Source of the DNA: Hydrogenophilaceae bacterium
Lineage (GTDB): Bacteria > Pseudomonadota > Gammaproteobacteria > Burkholderiales > Thiobacillaceae
DNA: 37,120 nt
Reading direction: 5' to 3'
Assembly (NCBI GenBank): GCA_013389025.1
Contig: JACAED010000025.1
Span: forward strand, 1 to 37,120
Position 1 is the first letter of the stretch. The number at the start of each line of letters is the position of its first letter. Positions 18,601 through 27,018 of the stretch are shown here, one piece after another. Both the position numbers and the translations under genes were made by a program. The notes below the pieces were generated by a model. The model did no database searches. It saw nothing but the letters and a program-made list of their open reading frames with translations, and was not told where the DNA came from.

Positions 18601-19510
18601 CCTGCCGGGTTGCCGAAGAAAGACTGATGTCGGCAAAAGACTGCTTGATGCCTTGTCCAATCACAGCCGGGCCAAAAGGATTGGTCTTGGGGGTGATTGG
18701 CACGCCATAAAGCTTTTCCAGCCGCGGGATGAGATTCATCAGCTGTTCGGCGTAAAGCTCCTCCAGGCGGCTGCTCTCGGCAGCAAGCGTAAGCCAGTCT
18801 TCAAAATCGTCCTTTTCGACAATGGAAAGTCCGCTGCTCCCGGTTTCTTCTTCCACGACCGAACTTCCCAGGGAATCCAGTGATCTGAAAACGCTGTTCA
18901 GGCAGCGGTATTGCGTGTCCTCAAGGGTATGCTGGATCAGTCTTGGCGCATCCAGAAACTCCTGGTGTTCGGCGATGCTTTTGGCTGACACGGCGGCGCC
19001 TTCAAGTTTGGTCCCTATCTGCTCGCCAAACAGCTTGAAGGCATTGTCGATGGCCTGTTTCAGATATGCCTTGCACGCATTCTTCAGTTCCGGGATGTCG
19101 ACACCGCCATACAGCTTGATGGAAGCCTTCTGGCTACGCAACGCGGCGGCCACCTTGTTGAGTGCTCGCGTCGCCTCGACAGGTGTTTCATCGAAAGCCA
19201 CTCCAACGCCCGTTGCAGTGCGCCTCACCAGTTTCGCCCGCATTTCGTGGACCTGGCTACCCAGTGCGGGGGGCATCGTGAAATTGATTGTGACATACTG
19301 ACCATCAAGGCCCTTGACCTTGTCGAAATCATTTTCAGGAATGGCAAATTTCAGGAACAGCCCACCCAGGCAAAAATCAGCAATGTCGCAAATGATCTCT
19401 CGTCCGGTATCCAACACCATTCTGGCCGGCTGTGAGACTGAAAACCGCATTTGTCTGCGCTGTTCAGCTCCGCTTTTCTGTGCGTCGGTCGACATCATTC
19501 GTTCTTTCAT
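15689..19510 (-). CDS. Large multidomain protein: PilZ-like + DUF1631 + degenerate GGDEF + EAL
   Basis: [14 protein letters not shown] (PilZ-like); DUF1631-type helical region; SSERT at the GGDEF position; EAL domain with [31 protein letters not shown], YAQGY. Start at ATG 19510 preferred over 19618, which lies inside trmL. Confidence 0.88.
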   Translation of the reverse strand: [1273 protein letters not shown]

Positions 19511-19528
19511 GGGGTTTTGACTGGGATA

Positions 19529-19547
19529 TACCCGTATATTACGGGTA
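19529..19547. repeat. Perfect inverted repeat in the 5' region of the EAL-protein gene
   Basis: TACCCGTA-TAT-TACGGGTA, 18 nt upstream of ATG 19510. Confidence 0.7.
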
Positions 19548-19566
19548 CCTTGTCCATATATTAAGT

Positions 19567-20049
19567 TCAACAATCCTCGAACAGGACGGGCATTTGTAAA
19601 AATCGATTCTGTCGCCATCCCTCATATACCGCAACACTGACCGCGTTGGAAAGATTCAGACTGCGGCTGGCTGGCTGCATGGGCAACCTGAGCCTCCTAT
19701 CCGGTTCGATTTCGTCCAGAATCCCCTTGGGCAGTCCCCGTGTCTCGGGTCCGAAAAGCAGGACATCCCCAGGCTTGAAGCAGGCTTCACTGTAAGTCTT
19801 TGACGCCTTGGTCGAAAAGGCATACCAGCTTTTACCCGCGAGCGCCTGTCGTGCAGCCTCCCAACCTTCATGCAAAACCAGATCGGCCAGTTCGTGATAA
19901 TCAAGACCCGATCGGCGAACCGCCTTTTCGTCCAGGCTGAAGCCCAGCGGCTTGACCAGATGCAGGCAGCAGCCGGTATTGGCGGCAAGCCGGATCACGT
20001 TGCCTGTATTGCCCGGTATTTCCGGTTCAAATAAAACTATATGAAACAT
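19567..20049 (-). CDS. trmL: tRNA (cytidine(34)-2'-O)-methyltransferase
   Basis: MFHIVLFEPEIPGNTGNVIRLAANTG, LLFGPETRGLP, RSLNLSNAVSVAVYEGWRQ (SPOUT family). Confidence 0.95.
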   Translation of the reverse strand: MFHIVLFEPEIPGNTGNVIRLAANTGCCLHLVKPLGFSLDEKAVRRSGLDYHELADLVLHEGWEAARQALAGKSWYAFSTKASKTYSEACFKPGDVLLFGPETRGLPKGILDEIEPDRRLRLPMQPASRSLNLSNAVSVAVYEGWRQNRFLQMPVLFEDC

Positions 20050-20090
20050 GCTGGTATTATCAGGCAAGTCATTCCGAGTTGTTCCCGCCA

Positions 20091-21371
20091 ATGGTTCCTC
20101 ATCTCACTACCGCGCTCACCGGCCCGCTGCTCGAACTGGAAAAGCGCATCATCGATGCACAACCGGCAATCGAGTTCTGGTTCCGCCAGCAATGGCAGGA
20201 GCAGGCCGCGCCGTTCTATACCTCGGTCGACTTGCGCAACGCCGGTTTCAAACTGGCCCCGGTCGATACCAATCTTTTCCCCGGCGGATTCAACAACCTC
20301 AATCTCGATTTCTTGGCGCTGTGCGTACATGCGGCAATGGGCGCGGTGGAAAAAATCTGCTCCAACGCGCAAAGATTGCTGCTGATCCCGGAAAACCATA
20401 CGCGCAACACCTTTTACCTGCAAAACGTGGCCGTGCTGGCCAATATCCTGAGACAAACCGGCCTGATCGTACGCATCGGCACATTGATTCCCGAGATCAC
20501 TCAGCCCACCACGCTGGAATTGCCCGGCGGCGCCCGCATGACGCTGGAACCCATCATCCGCAACGGAAACCGGATCGGACTGAAAGACTTCGACCCTTGC
20601 GCCGTGTTGTTGAACAATGACCTGTCTGCGGGTATTCCAGATGTGCTCAAAGACATCGAGCAGATCATCATGCCGCCGCTGCACGCGGGCTGGGCCACCC
20701 GCCGCAAATCACGCCACTTTGCCGCATACCGGCATCTGGCCAGCGAGTTTTCCAGGCTGATCGGAATCGATCCCTGGTTCATCGACCCGCTGTTCGACCG
20801 TTGCGGGAAAATCGATTTTCAGGCCCGTCTCGGTGAGGAATGCCTGACTTCGAAAGTCTCCGACCTGCTGGATCGCATTCGCGAAAAATACCGTGAATAC
20901 AACATTCATCACGAACCCTTTGTCATCGTCAAGGCGGATGCCGGCACGTATGGCATGGGCATCATGACGGTGAAAAGGCCGGACGAGGTCAAGGACCTCA
21001 ACCGCAAGGCGCGCAACAAGATGTCCGTCATCAAGGAGGGGCAGGCCGTCACCGAGGTGCTTATCCAGGAAGGCGTCTACACGTTTGAAAGCATCAACGA
21101 TGCCGTGGCCGAACCTGTGGTGTACATGATTGATCATTTTGTCGTGGGCGGTTTTTATCGTGTGCATACCGGCCGCGGCACGGACGAAAATCTCAACTCG
21201 CCAGGCATGCATTTCGTGCCGCTGGCGTTTGATTCCGCCTGCCAGTTGCCCGATCAACGGCTCAACCCCGATGCCACCCCCAATCGCTTCTACGCCTATG
21301 GTGTCATCGCGCGGCTGGCCATGCTGGCCGCCAGCATTGAACTTGATAACGCACTGAATGAGGATTCCTGA
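20091..21371 (+). CDS. gshA: Glutamate-cysteine ligase, proteobacterial GshA family first described in Acidithiobacillus ferrooxidans (alternative start 20079)
   Basis: FYTSVDLRNAGFKLAPVDTNLFPGGFNNL; VKADAGTYGMGIMTV; next to gshB. Confidence 0.9.
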   Translation: MVPHLTTALTGPLLELEKRIIDAQPAIEFWFRQQWQEQAAPFYTSVDLRNAGFKLAPVDTNLFPGGFNNLNLDFLALCVHAAMGAVEKICSNAQRLLLIPENHTRNTFYLQNVAVLANILRQTGLIVRIGTLIPEITQPTTLELPGGARMTLEPIIRNGNRIGLKDFDPCAVLLNNDLSAGIPDVLKDIEQIIMPPLHAGWATRRKSRHFAAYRHLASEFSRLIGIDPWFIDPLFDRCGKIDFQARLGEECLTSKVSDLLDRIREKYREYNIHHEPFVIVKADAGTYGMGIMTVKRPDEVKDLNRKARNKMSVIKEGQAVTEVLIQEGVYTFESINDAVAEPVVYMIDHFVVGGFYRVHTGRGTDENLNSPGMHFVPLAFDSACQLPDQRLNPDATPNRFYAYGVIARLAMLAASIELDNALNEDS

Positions 21372-22311
21372 ATTGGAAACGCTCTTCATCGTCGATCCGC
21401 TCGAAACACTCAAGGAGTACAAGGATTCGTCCATTGCCATGATGCGCGCTTTGCAGGCCCGCGGGCATGCTGTCTGGATCGGCCGGATGCACGACCTGCA
21501 CCTTTGGGAAGGCCGTGTCGTGGTACTGGCGGCCCGGATCAATATTCAAGCCGGCCCGGACTGGTTCACGGAAACCAGCAGCCGCACCCGCCTGCTTGCC
21601 GATTTTTCTGCCGTGCTGATGCGCAAGGACCCGCCGGTGGATCAGGATTATCTGGCCGCGACCCATTTGCTGAGCGTGGCGGAGGAACATGGCGCGCGAG
21701 TATTCAACCGGGCTTCTTCCTTGAGGGACTACAACGAAAAGCTGGCCATTTTCCGCTTTCCGCAGTTTGTCGCGCCAACGCTGGTCAGCTCGAGCCGTGA
21801 TCTGATCGACGGATTCCTTGAGGAACATGGCGACATCATCGTCAAGCCGCTGCATGCCATGGGAGGAGAAGGCGTTTTCCGCCTCAGGCCAGAAGACCCG
21901 AACCGTTCCGCCATTCTGGAAACGCTGACGCGACACGGCGAACATGCCATCATGGCCCAGCGCTTTCTGCCGGAAATATCAGCCGGGGACAAGCGCATTA
22001 TTCTGATCGATGGCGAGCCAGTACCCCACGCGCTGGCCCGTATTCCCGCACCGGGCGAGACCCGTGGCAATCTCGCAGCGGGCGGTACTGGTCACGTGCA
22101 AGCACTGACCGAACGCGACGAGGAAATTGCCCGCACCGTCGGACGCGTCGTGCGCGAAGCCGGCATCTTTCTGGCCGGACTGGATGTGATTGGCGAGTAC
22201 CTGACCGAAATCAACGTGACCAGCCCGACCGGATTCGTCGAAATCACCACGCAAAGCGGTTTCGATGTGGCCGATGCCTTTGTCAGTGCGCTGGAAGCCA
22301 CCCTGGGCTGA
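21358..22311 (+). CDS. gshB: Glutathione synthetase
   Basis: VLMRKDPPVDQDYLAATHLLSVAEEHGARVFNRASSLRDYNEKLAIFRFPQFVAPTLV; IVKPLHAMGGEGVFRL; LDVIGEYLTEINVTSPTGFVEI. Confidence 0.96.
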   Translation: MRIPELETLFIVDPLETLKEYKDSSIAMMRALQARGHAVWIGRMHDLHLWEGRVVVLAARINIQAGPDWFTETSSRTRLLADFSAVLMRKDPPVDQDYLAATHLLSVAEEHGARVFNRASSLRDYNEKLAIFRFPQFVAPTLVSSSRDLIDGFLEEHGDIIVKPLHAMGGEGVFRLRPEDPNRSAILETLTRHGEHAIMAQRFLPEISAGDKRIILIDGEPVPHALARIPAPGETRGNLAAGGTGHVQALTERDEEIARTVGRVVREAGIFLAGLDVIGEYLTEINVTSPTGFVEITTQSGFDVADAFVSALEATLG

Positions 22312-22331
22312 CGCAACAACAGCGAAAAAAC

Positions 22332-23441
22332 TTGAACCACGAAGGACGCAAAGGACACAAGGTTTCGCAATGGTTTTCTTCGTGGCCTTTGTGGCTGCGC
22401 TTGTCATGCTTTTGCCTGTCGGGGCTGCTTCTTCATGCCTGCACAAAAAATGAGGCGATTTATCGCCAGGAAAGTTTCGTGTTCGGCACGCGGGTCGAAA
22501 TCAGTATCCACGGTGAAAACCGTTCCAGGTCGGAAATCGCTGCAAACAGCGTGCTGCAGCGATTCGACGCACTGCATCGCAAGCTGCATGCCTGGCAGCC
22601 TTCCGAACTTGAACGTCTCAATGCCGCTTTCGCAAACGGCTCCAAAGAAGCGGCAGTCGACCCCGAATTGCTTCGAATCCTTGAAGAAACAAAATCCTTA
22701 TCGTTGCAAAGCAGCGAGCTGTTCAACCCGGCAATCGGCAACCTCATCCGGCTTTGGGGATTCCATGGAGACGGAGCGCCGGGCACGGTTCCGGACAAGG
22801 CCGAAATTGATCGACTGGTTGCAGCCAGGCCATCGATGCAAGACATTCATATCGAGCATGCCCGGGTCTGGAGCGACAACCCGGCCGTGCGCATCGATCT
22901 GGGCGGTTATGCCAAGGGTTATGCGCTGGATCTGGCGGTTCTCATCCTCAGGCAGCATGGCATCCGCAACGCGTTGGTCAACATTGGCGGCAATGTCATC
23001 GCGCTGGGCAAACACGGCGACCGAGCATGGAAAGTCGGCATTCAGCATCCCAGAAGGGCGGGCGTCATTGCCACGCTGGATTTGCGGGATGGCGAAGCCA
23101 TCGGCACTTCCGGGGATTATCAGCGCTATTTCGAAGCGGACGGAAAGCGTTACTGCCATCTGATCGATCCACGCACGGGCTGGCCGGCACGCGGCATGCA
23201 ATCCGTCACCCTTCTGGTTTCGGGCCATGGCGCCGGTGTGAAATCCGATGTGCTGACCAAGCCACTTTTCTTGGGCGATACCAGCAAGCTTACTGGCCTG
23301 ATGAAACACTTGCGCCTGAATGAACTGCTCGTCATCGACGCCAATGGCAAGGTGCTGACCAGCGACGCAATGCTCAAACGGCTGCAATGGCGGGAAGCAG
23401 GGCAAAGCTATCACCTTTTGCAGCATCCGGCTGTAAGATAG
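22332..23441 (+). CDS. apbE: FAD:protein FMN transferase (ApbE), lipoprotein; start uncertain (TTG 22332 or TTG 22389)
   Basis: LLLHAC lipobox; VRIDLGGYAKGYALD, NIGGNVIALG, ALVNIGG, HLIDPRTGWPARG. Confidence 0.92.
   Translation: MNHEGRKGHKVSQWFSSWPLWLRLSCFCLSGLLLHACTKNEAIYRQESFVFGTRVEISIHGENRSRSEIAANSVLQRFDALHRKLHAWQPSELERLNAAFANGSKEAAVDPELLRILEETKSLSLQSSELFNPAIGNLIRLWGFHGDGAPGTVPDKAEIDRLVAARPSMQDIHIEHARVWSDNPAVRIDLGGYAKGYALDLAVLILRQHGIRNALVNIGGNVIALGKHGDRAWKVGIQHPRRAGVIATLDLRDGEAIGTSGDYQRYFEADGKRYCHLIDPRTGWPARGMQSVTLLVSGHGAGVKSDVLTKPLFLGDTSKLTGLMKHLRLNELLVIDANGKVLTSDAMLKRLQWREAGQSYHLLQHPAVR
22333..22399. repeat. Dispersed-repeat-like imperfect palindrome of the 'AACCACGAAGGACAC...GTGGCCTTTGTGG' type
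   Basis: Left arm AACCACGAAGGACGCAAAGGACACAAGG, right arm TTTTCTTCGTGGCCTTTGTGGCTGCG (imperfect reverse complement); yields low-complexity peptides such as NHEGRKGHK and FFVAFVAALV. Confidence 0.7.
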
Positions 23442-23473
23442 CAATTCGACATTACCTTTGAATCATTGAAAAT

Positions 23474-23887
23474 ATGATAGGCGTATTAATCGTGACCCAT
23501 GGGCCTCTGGGTGAAAATCTCATTGATGCGGTCGCCCATGTTCTTGGTTCCAAACCGAAGTCGATCGAGGCTCTGGATGTTTCATCCAAGGCCGAACCCG
23601 GCGATGTCGAGTCAGCAATCATCAACAGGATGAAAGCTCTTGACAATGGTAAGGGCGTACTCGTCCTCACGGACATTTATGGCGCCACGCCCAGCAATTG
23701 CGTCTGCCGTTCTCTCGAACCGGGACATGCAGCAGGTGTAACAGGAGTCAACCTGCCCATGCTGCTGAAGATCATGACGTACCGAAAGCTGCCCCTTGGC
23801 CAGTTGGCGGCCATGGCCGCGGCAGGCGGACAAGAGGGCATTTCCATCATTTCCCAGGACATGTGCAATGCCACAACAGGACATTGA
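23474..23887 (+). CDS. PTS EIIA, mannose family
   Basis: GVLIVTHGPLGENLIDAVAHVLG; VLVLTDIYGATPSN; VTGVNLPMLLKIM. Confidence 0.93.
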   Translation: MIGVLIVTHGPLGENLIDAVAHVLGSKPKSIEALDVSSKAEPGDVESAIINRMKALDNGKGVLVLTDIYGATPSNCVCRSLEPGHAAGVTGVNLPMLLKIMTYRKLPLGQLAAMAAAGGQEGISIISQDMCNATTGH

Positions 23888-24137
23888 AGTCATCAACAAG
23901 CTGGGATTGCATGCACGCGCGTCAGCCAAACTCACTCAGCTCGCTTCCAGCTTCCAGAGCGAGGTATTCCTTTCACGCAACGGCCGTCGCGTCAATGCAA
24001 AAAGCATCATGGGCGTCATGATGCTCGCTGCGGCGAAGGGCGCGACCGTCACCCTGGAGACCAGCGGGCCTGATGAAGCCCAGGCCATATCAGCCATCTC
24101 TGCCCTGTTTGCCGACAAGTTTGGGGAAGGCGAGTAG
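23868..24137 (+). CDS. ptsH: Phosphocarrier protein HPr
   Basis: INKLGLHARASAKLTQLAS (His15 site) and NAKSIMGVMMLAA (Ser46 site). Confidence 0.95.
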   Translation: MPQQDIEVINKLGLHARASAKLTQLASSFQSEVFLSRNGRRVNAKSIMGVMMLAAAKGATVTLETSGPDEAQAISAISALFADKFGEGE

Positions 24138-24142
24138 TGCCA

Positions 24143-24301
24143 ATGGATATAGAGATGTCCTCAGAAATCGTCGCGCGCAGTATGGCAGCATGGTACCCAA
24201 GGCGCCCAGAATGCGGCGTGTACAAGGACATGCATGATCGTTCCGGATACGTTACTGATTCTGTTCACGTGCGCGCAGCTGATTCATGGAGGCATCGGTG
24301 A
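24143..24301 (+). CDS. Candidate small ORF (52 aa) between ptsH and ptsI
   Basis: ATG 24143 to TGA 24299-24301: MDIEMSSEIVARSMAAWYPRRPECGVYKDMHDRSGYVTDSVHVRAADSWRHR; its stop overlaps a GTG start of ptsI (GTGA). Confidence 0.35.
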   Translation: MDIEMSSEIVARSMAAWYPRRPECGVYKDMHDRSGYVTDSVHVRAADSWRHR

Positions 24302-26025
24302 GTTTCACCCTGCATGGCATCGGCGCCTCCGGCGGTATCGCCATTGGTCGTGCCCATCTTGCTTCGCCTTCGCGGGTAGAGGTTGCGCATTACTCCCTGC
24401 CGAATGACCAGATAGATTCCGAACTCAAGCGGTTTGACGAGGCTGTCGAACAGACCCGCACCGAGCTCCGCAACCTGCGATCACAAATACCCGCGAACGC
24501 ACCTGCCGAATTGCCGGCATTCCTTGACATGCATCTTTTGATACTCGACGACAACATGATCGACGAGGAGCCAAAGCGATTGATTCGTGAACAGCGATGC
24601 AATGCGGAATGGGCACTGACCCAGCAGATGGATGCGCTGGTCGCACGCTTCGAGGAAATCGAGGATCCCTACTTGCGTTCCAGACAGGAAGACGTCGTGC
24701 AGGTTGTACAGCGCGTGATCAAGGTACTGGTAGGACACCCCGGCCAGCTTCCCGCCGGTGTGGAGGGCGAGGAATGCGTTCTGGTCTCGCACGAACTGTC
24801 CCCGGCGGACATGATCCAGTTCAAGAACACGCGTTTTGCCGCTTTCATCACCGATCTTGGAGGCGCCACCTCACACACCGCCATCATGGCAAGAAGTCTG
24901 GGCATTCCTTCGGTCATGGCGCTGCATCAGGCCAGAAGCCTGATCAGGGATCACGAGTGGATCATTGTCGACGGACGTGAAGGTGTTGTCATCGTCGATC
25001 CCGACGAAAAAATTCTCGATGAGTACCGGCTTCGACAAGCCGCCTGGATCAAGGCCACTGAAAAATTAAAGAAACTCAAAACCAGCCGAGCCAAGACACT
25101 GGATGGAACCGATGTCGAGCTGTTTGCCAACATAGAACTGCCACAGGACCTGCCTGCAGTGCTCGAAACCGGCGCTCAGGGCATCGGGTTGTTCCGTAGC
25201 GAGTTCCTGTTCCTGAACCGTGATGACCTGCCCTCCGAGGAAGAGCAGTTCGAGGCATATAAATCGGTGGCTCAGGGCATGAAAGACAAGCCTGTCACCA
25301 TCCGCACACTTGATCTGGGTGCCGACAAACAGGCGCCCTGGGGACATACGGTTGCTGACAACCCGGCATTGGGCTTGCGCGCGATCAGGCTTTGCCTGGC
25401 CGAGCCACGTCTTTTTGAAACCCAGTTGCGAGCGATTCTCAGAGCCTCCGCTTTCGGCAAGGTGCGCATCCTGATACCCATGCTGGGGAATTTTTCCGAA
25501 TTGAAAGCCACCTTGCAGTTGATTGCCTCGACCAAGCAGGGGCTGCGCGAGGAGGGAATCAAATTCGACGAGCGCATTCCGGTCGGTGGCATGATCGAAA
25601 TTCCTGCGGCCGCATTGCTTGCCGAACAGTTCGCACGCCAGCTTGATTTCCTGTCCATCGGCACCAATGACCTGATCCAGTACACCCTGGCCATCGATCG
25701 TGCAGATGACTCCGTTGCCCATTTGTACGACCCGCTTCATCCAGCGGTGTTGGGCCTGATCCAGCACACCATTCGCAGTGGCCAGAAGGCCGGAAGACAC
25801 GTATCGATTTGCGGCGAAATGGCGGGTGACCCCCAACTCACACGGCTTCTGCTGGGTCTCGGCCTGCGGCATTTCTCCATGCAGCCTGCGAACATATTGG
25901 CCGTGAAACATCAGATTCTCGGCAGTCTTGTAGATGAAGTCACTGATCTCTCGTTGCCGCTGATCAGGAATACCGATCCCGAAAAGACTCCCGCCCTGCT
26001 GGCGAAACTGAACGGCAGATCATGA
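24298..26025 (+). CDS. ptsI: PTS Enzyme I (phosphoenolpyruvate-protein phosphotransferase)
   Basis: GTG 24298 preceded by GGAGG at 24288-24292; FTLHGIGASGGIAIGRAHL; GGATSHTAIMARSLGIPSVM (active-site His); IGTNDLIQYTLAIDR. Confidence 0.95.
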   Translation: MSFTLHGIGASGGIAIGRAHLASPSRVEVAHYSLPNDQIDSELKRFDEAVEQTRTELRNLRSQIPANAPAELPAFLDMHLLILDDNMIDEEPKRLIREQRCNAEWALTQQMDALVARFEEIEDPYLRSRQEDVVQVVQRVIKVLVGHPGQLPAGVEGEECVLVSHELSPADMIQFKNTRFAAFITDLGGATSHTAIMARSLGIPSVMALHQARSLIRDHEWIIVDGREGVVIVDPDEKILDEYRLRQAAWIKATEKLKKLKTSRAKTLDGTDVELFANIELPQDLPAVLETGAQGIGLFRSEFLFLNRDDLPSEEEQFEAYKSVAQGMKDKPVTIRTLDLGADKQAPWGHTVADNPALGLRAIRLCLAEPRLFETQLRAILRASAFGKVRILIPMLGNFSELKATLQLIASTKQGLREEGIKFDERIPVGGMIEIPAAALLAEQFARQLDFLSIGTNDLIQYTLAIDRADDSVAHLYDPLHPAVLGLIQHTIRSGQKAGRHVSICGEMAGDPQLTRLLLGLGLRHFSMQPANILAVKHQILGSLVDEVTDLSLPLIRNTDPEKTPALLAKLNGRS

Positions 26026-26639
26026 ATCGCCCCCATTACTGGGCGGCCGCCTGCAAAGACTTGTCGCGTTCCGATCCGGTCATGGCCCGGCTGATTTTGG
26101 ATTATCCGGAAGCAGGTTTGCGAAGCCGAGGCAATGCGTTCGAAACGCTGCTTCGCGCCATTGTCGGACAACAGATCTCCGTCAAGGCTGCCGACGCAGT
26201 CTGGGCCAGAATTTGTTCAGCCACGCCGGTTCAGCCGGAGAACATCGCATCCATGCCGGTCGAAGGCTTGCGTGCTTGCGGCCTGTCGCGCATGAAAGCC
26301 GAGTATGCAACGGATCTGGCTGCGCATTTTGTGGAAAACCGCATCAGGCCGAGAAGATGGGCTCGGATGGATGATGAGGCCATCATTGCAGAATTGATCG
26401 ACGTACGCGGCATCGGGCGCTGGACCGCGGAGATGTTTCTTATTTTTCACCTGTTACGGCCGAATGTCTGGCCGGTCGATGATCTTGGCCTGTTGAAAGC
26501 AATCGGCCTGCATTATGCAGGCGGGGAAAAAATCACCGGCAGTCTGGCAAAAACCCTGGGCGAACGATGGCAACCCTGGCGCACCGTTGCCACGTGGTAT
26601 TTGTGGCGCAGCCTAGACCCCGTGACTGTTGAATATTGA
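26022..26639 (+). CDS. DNA-3-methyladenine glycosylase II family (AlkA-like)
   Basis: FETLLRAIVGQQISVKAADAVWARI; HhH-GPD DVRGIGRWTAEMFLIFHLLRPNVWPVDDLGL. Confidence 0.92.
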   Translation: MNRPHYWAAACKDLSRSDPVMARLILDYPEAGLRSRGNAFETLLRAIVGQQISVKAADAVWARICSATPVQPENIASMPVEGLRACGLSRMKAEYATDLAAHFVENRIRPRRWARMDDEAIIAELIDVRGIGRWTAEMFLIFHLLRPNVWPVDDLGLLKAIGLHYAGGEKITGSLAKTLGERWQPWRTVATWYLWRSLDPVTVEY

Positions 26640-26682
26640 AGCCTGAATCACCGGGCACCCAGCTGCCTTGCGGAAAAATTCT

Positions 26683-27003
26683 TCAGGCTGCCCGAGCATC
26701 CGCCAGCAGCTCCTGCAGTTCACCCTTCTGATACATCTCGGTCATGATATCCGAGCCGCCGATAAACTGCCCGTTGATGTAAAGCTGAGGAATGGTCGGC
26801 CAACTGGAAAATTCCTTGATGCCCTGGCGGATTTCCGGATCGGCCAGCACGTTGACTGCCAGATAGTTGCCGACGCCGCAGGCCTTGAGAATTCCGGCCG
26901 CGTTGGCCGAGAAACCGCATTGAGGAAACTGTGGTGTGCCTTTCATGTAAAGCACGACCTTGTTACTGGCGACCTGGTCACGAATGGTTTCTTGTGCGTT
27001 CAT
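26683..27003 (-). CDS. grxD: Monothiol glutaredoxin Grx4/GrxD (Fe-S carrier)
   Basis: [59 protein letters not shown]. Confidence 0.97.
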   Translation of the reverse strand: MNAQETIRDQVASNKVVLYMKGTPQFPQCGFSANAAGILKACGVGNYLAVNVLADPEIRQGIKEFSSWPTIPQLYINGQFIGGSDIMTEMYQKGELQELLADARAA

Positions 27004-27018
27004 GGCATTGCTCCTGCA

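Noticed and set aside
19511-19618. 36-residue N-terminal extension of the EAL protein (MATESIFTNARPVRG...)
   Set aside because: It overlaps the trmL coding end and includes the palindrome; ATG 19510 gives a more plausible start just before the PilZ-like region
21304-23444. Minus-strand ORFs opposite gshB and apbE (21304-21945, 21979-22446, 22698-23444)
   Set aside because: Shadow ORFs opposite clear enzyme genes
26640-26690. GCCTGAA...TTCAGGC inverted repeat between the AlkA-like gene and grxD as a bidirectional terminator
   Set aside because: Arms are about 35 nt apart, no U-tract, and one arm lies in the grxD coding end
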